From Treponema sp. UBA4319 (GTDB lineage: Bacteria; Spirochaetota; Spirochaetia; Treponematales; Treponemataceae): 7,828 nt of DNA. The position numbers were made by a program, and so were the translations under genes. Numbering within the stretch: the first letter of the stretch is position 1; every line of letters starts with the position of its first letter. The notes under the pieces were generated by a model. The model had not been told where the DNA came from. It saw only the letters and a program-made list of their open reading frames with translations, and ran no database searches. Below, piece by piece: positions 5,953-7,828 of this stretch. The stretch is taken from assembly GCA_002393865.1 (NCBI GenBank), contig DGUD01000144.1:1-7828 (forward strand). Direction: 5' to 3'.

Positions 5953-5977
5953 ACAAAGACTTCATATACTTTATCAT
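5950..5977 (+). promoter_or_regulatory. Sigma-70 promoter for leuCD
   Basis: TTTACA (5950-5955) and TATCAT (5972-5977) are each 5/6 matches, with a 16-base spacer. An alternative pair is TTGCTT (5942-5947) with TATACT (5965-5970), spaced by 17. Transcription would start at about 5984 for the first. The inverted repeat CTTTAT-CATGA-ATAAAG (5969-5985) covers the -10 to +1 and may be an operator. Confidence 0.55.
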
Positions 5978-5991
5978 GAATAAAGCATCAA

Positions 5992-5996
5992 AGAGG
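5992..5996 (+). promoter_or_regulatory. Ribosome binding site of leuC
   Basis: AGAGG lies seven bases before the ATG at 6004 and supports that start over the in-frame ATG at 6010. Confidence 0.6.
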
Positions 5997-6003
5997 TAAC
6001 ACC

Positions 6004-7290
6004 ATGGGTATGACCATTGCACAGAAAATTTTCGCGTCGCATCTTGTAGACACCCCCTTCGCGGGGACAAATATACTGAGGCTCGACCGCGTATTCTGCC
6101 ACGAAATCACCACGCCGATTGCGATAAACGACCTTATGGAGCGCGGCAAAGACCGCGTATTCGACAATACGAAAATCAAGGCCGTCATCGACCACGTGAC
6201 GCCCGCGAAGGATTCAAAGTGCGCTATGCAGGAGAAAATCCTTCGCGACTGGGCGCGCCGCAACGACATCAAGGATTTCTTCGATATAGGCGCGAACGGC
6301 GTCTGCCACGCGATTTTCCCGGAGAAAGGCTTTGTGCGCCCCGGCTACACCGTCATCATGGGCGACAGCCATACCTGTACCCACGGAGCCTTCGGAGCCT
6401 TTGCCGCCGGTGTCGGCACAACCGACCTTGAGGTAGGGATTCTGAAGGGCGTCTGCTCGTTCCGCGAGCCCAAGGCCATCAAATTCGTGCTGAACGGCAC
6501 CCTGAAGGAAGGCGTCTACGCAAAGGACGTTATTCTCCACATCATCGGGCAGATTGGCGTCAACGGCGCCACAAACTGCGTGGCAGAATTCACCGGGCCG
6601 GTCGTGGATGCATTCGGCATGGAGGAGCGCATGACGCTCTGCAACATGGCGGTAGAGGCTGGCGCGACAAGCGGCATCTGTTTCCCGGACATGAAGACCG
6701 TGGACTACCTGTGGGAATTCATCAAGGACGAGTACAAATCAAAGGAAGACGCGCTCAAGGACTACAGCCAGTGGGTGGACGACCCGGACGCAAGTTACGA
6801 AAAAGTGTACACCTATGACTTGTCAAATCTCGTTCCTGTATGTACAATAAACTATAAGCCGGATCAGATTAAAAAGGTGTCGGACATGAACGGTACCCGT
6901 GTCGATCAGGTATATATCGGGAGCTGCACGAACGGTCGCATCTCAGACCTGCGCATCGCGGCGGCAGTCCTGAAGGGGCATCATATTGCGGACGGAGTGC
7001 GCGGCATAGTATCCCCGGCAACACCAAAGGTGTACAAGATGGCTCTTGATGAGGGGCTGATAGACATCTTTATGGATGCCGGTTTCTGTGTCACGAACCC
7101 CACATGCGGTGCGTGCCTTGGTATGAGCAACGGTGTCCTTGCGGAGGGTGAAGTCTGCGCGTCTACGACGAACAGGAATTTCAACGGACGCATGGGCAAA
7201 GGCGGCATGGTTCATCTGATGAGCCCTGCGACTGCAGCAGCGACAGCTATTGCAGGAACTATCACAAATTCAGCCTTTTTTAAGGGCTGA
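6004..7290 (+). CDS. leuC: 3-Isopropylmalate dehydratase large subunit (LeuC-type aconitase family)
   Basis: The 428-aa product is the catalytic large subunit of a two-subunit aconitase-family isomerase. The three [4Fe-4S] cysteines are visible: C308 in YIGSCTNGR, and C368 and C371 in NPTCGACLG. Other family signatures are GDSHTCTHGAFGAFAAGVG (120-138), ANGVCH (97-102) and RNFNGRMG (391-398). The length of about 430 residues fits the shorter LeuC/HacA-like (LeuC2) branch rather than the 465-residue E. coli form. It dehydrates and rehydrates 2-isopropylmalate to 3-isopropylmalate in leucine synthesis; members of this branch may instead use (R)-2-methylmalate for isoleucine, or homoaconitate. 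No leuA, leuB or cimA in the window resolves this. It is followed by leuD 21 bases later, forming one operon and a LeuC-LeuD heteromer in the cytoplasm. Confidence 0.93.
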   Translation: MGMTIAQKIFASHLVDTPFAGTNILRLDRVFCHEITTPIAINDLMERGKDRVFDNTKIKAVIDHVTPAKDSKCAMQEKILRDWARRNDIKDFFDIGANGVCHAIFPEKGFVRPGYTVIMGDSHTCTHGAFGAFAAGVGTTDLEVGILKGVCSFREPKAIKFVLNGTLKEGVYAKDVILHIIGQIGVNGATNCVAEFTGPVVDAFGMEERMTLCNMAVEAGATSGICFPDMKTVDYLWEFIKDEYKSKEDALKDYSQWVDDPDASYEKVYTYDLSNLVPVCTINYKPDQIKKVSDMNGTRVDQVYIGSCTNGRISDLRIAAAVLKGHHIADGVRGIVSPATPKVYKMALDEGLIDIFMDAGFCVTNPTCGACLGMSNGVLAEGEVCASTTNRNFNGRMGKGGMVHLMSPATAAATAIAGTITNSAFFKG

Positions 7291-7300
7291 GAACAACATG

Positions 7301-7309
7301 AGAGGAAAG
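7301..7309 (+). promoter_or_regulatory. Ribosome binding site of leuD
   Basis: AGAGGAAAG precedes the ATG at 7312 with the AGGA core about five bases away, and fixes that start. Confidence 0.6.
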
Positions 7310-7311
7310 TA

Positions 7312-7828
7312 ATGAAACACTTTGGTGGAGAAGTCCTTTTTCTTGACCGCTCAGATATCAACACTGACGAGATTATCCCTGCAAAGTACCTGACCGAGAA
7401 CACAAAGCAGGCGCTGAAACCCTATCTGCTGGAAGACCTGAAGCTTGAGGGCTTCAACCCCAAAGTTGACGTGTCCGGCAAGAAGGTCATCATCACGCGC
7501 GAGAATTTCGGCTGCGGCTCAAGCAGGGAGCACGCGCCGTGGGCACTTGAGGTGAACGGCATCTATTGTGTCATCGCGGTGAATTTTGCGCGTATCTTCC
7601 GCCAGAATATGTACAACTGCGGCCTTCTTGCGCTCGACATGCCGAAACGCGACATCGACGATATGTTCCACACTTTTGCAAGCAAGGACACGGAATGCAA
7701 AATCGAGCAGAAAGAGGACGGCACATGGAAGGTAAAGCTCATCGCCGGCTCCCTCTCCAAAAGCTATCCTTTCAAGCTGGAAGGCTTTGAGAAAGCCCTC
7801 GTGGAAAACGAAGGCTGGATTGGCTACG
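7312..7828 (+). CDS. leuD: 3-Isopropylmalate dehydratase small subunit (partial)
   Basis: The frame opens at ATG 7312 and is still open at the window edge after 172 codons, so the 3' end is cut. The protein shows the swivel domain of LeuD-type small subunits. DRSDINTDEIIPAKYL (12-27) corresponds to the family's INTDxIIPAxYL motif, and NFGCGSSREHAPWAL (65-79) contains the diagnostic GCGSSREHA substrate-binding loop. ARIFRQNMYNCGLLAL (93-108) matches the strand-helix that follows. LeuD supplies part of the active site that LeuC's iron-sulfur cluster works with, and sets substrate size. The length so far fits the shorter LeuD2-type subunits of about 160-170 residues, so the stop should lie very soon downstream. 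Substrate ambiguity is the same as for leuC. It is probably translated from the leuC transcript. Confidence 0.93.
   Translation, partial: MKHFGGEVLFLDRSDINTDEIIPAKYLTENTKQALKPYLLEDLKLEGFNPKVDVSGKKVIITRENFGCGSSREHAPWALEVNGIYCVIAVNFARIFRQNMYNCGLLALDMPKRDIDDMFHTFASKDTECKIEQKEDGTWKVKLIAGSLSKSYPFKLEGFEKALVENEGWIGY

Overview
All supported genes lie on the + strand. They form a dense, GC-rich coding region (roughly 4.2 kb) followed by two smaller units, with AT-richer gaps that each carry a recognisable sigma-70-type promoter. The 111-aa helical protein next to a large TPR protein, the HMA-like small protein, and leuCD with HEITTP/FGCGSSREHA signatures look like a Treponema-type spirochaete from memory of such genomes. 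This is an inference: there is no rRNA or other phylogenetic marker in the window, and no database search was possible.

Layout: (1) 1-484 is AT- and purine-rich and mostly non-coding; it holds one weak small-ORF candidate (349-504). (2) 485-1973: a near-consensus promoter drives an exported ankyrin-repeat protein and rsmD (16S rRNA G966 methyltransferase). (3) 1962-4578: a second promoter, lying inside the last codons of rsmD, precedes a 111-aa helical/TPR-like protein, a 393-aa protein built of about ten TPRs, and rlmN (23S rRNA A2503/tRNA A37 methyltransferase), whose ATG overlaps the TPR stop codon. (4) 4643-5952: a third promoter and a potentially structured leader precede an HMA-like 69-aa protein lacking the usual metal-binding cysteines, then a glycerate/hydroxypyruvate-type D-2-hydroxyacid dehydrogenase and a weak terminator. 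(5) 5950-7828: a fourth promoter, with an inverted repeat over its -10/+1 region, drives leuC and leuD; leuD runs off the window.

The common theme is housekeeping: two rRNA-modifying enzymes cotranscribed with protein-interaction scaffolds (ankyrin, TPR), followed by small-molecule metabolism (2-hydroxyacid oxidoreduction; isopropylmalate/methylmalate isomerisation for branched-chain amino acids). I see no mobile element, CRISPR array, tRNA or rRNA. The observation most worth a second look is the leader at 4675-4745. In it an anti-Shine-Dalgarno segment can pair either with an upstream copy of the SD sequence or, over eight base pairs, with the real SD of the HMA-like gene. This looks like a possible translational switch, but it is a hand-derived pairing that has not been folded or checked for covariation.
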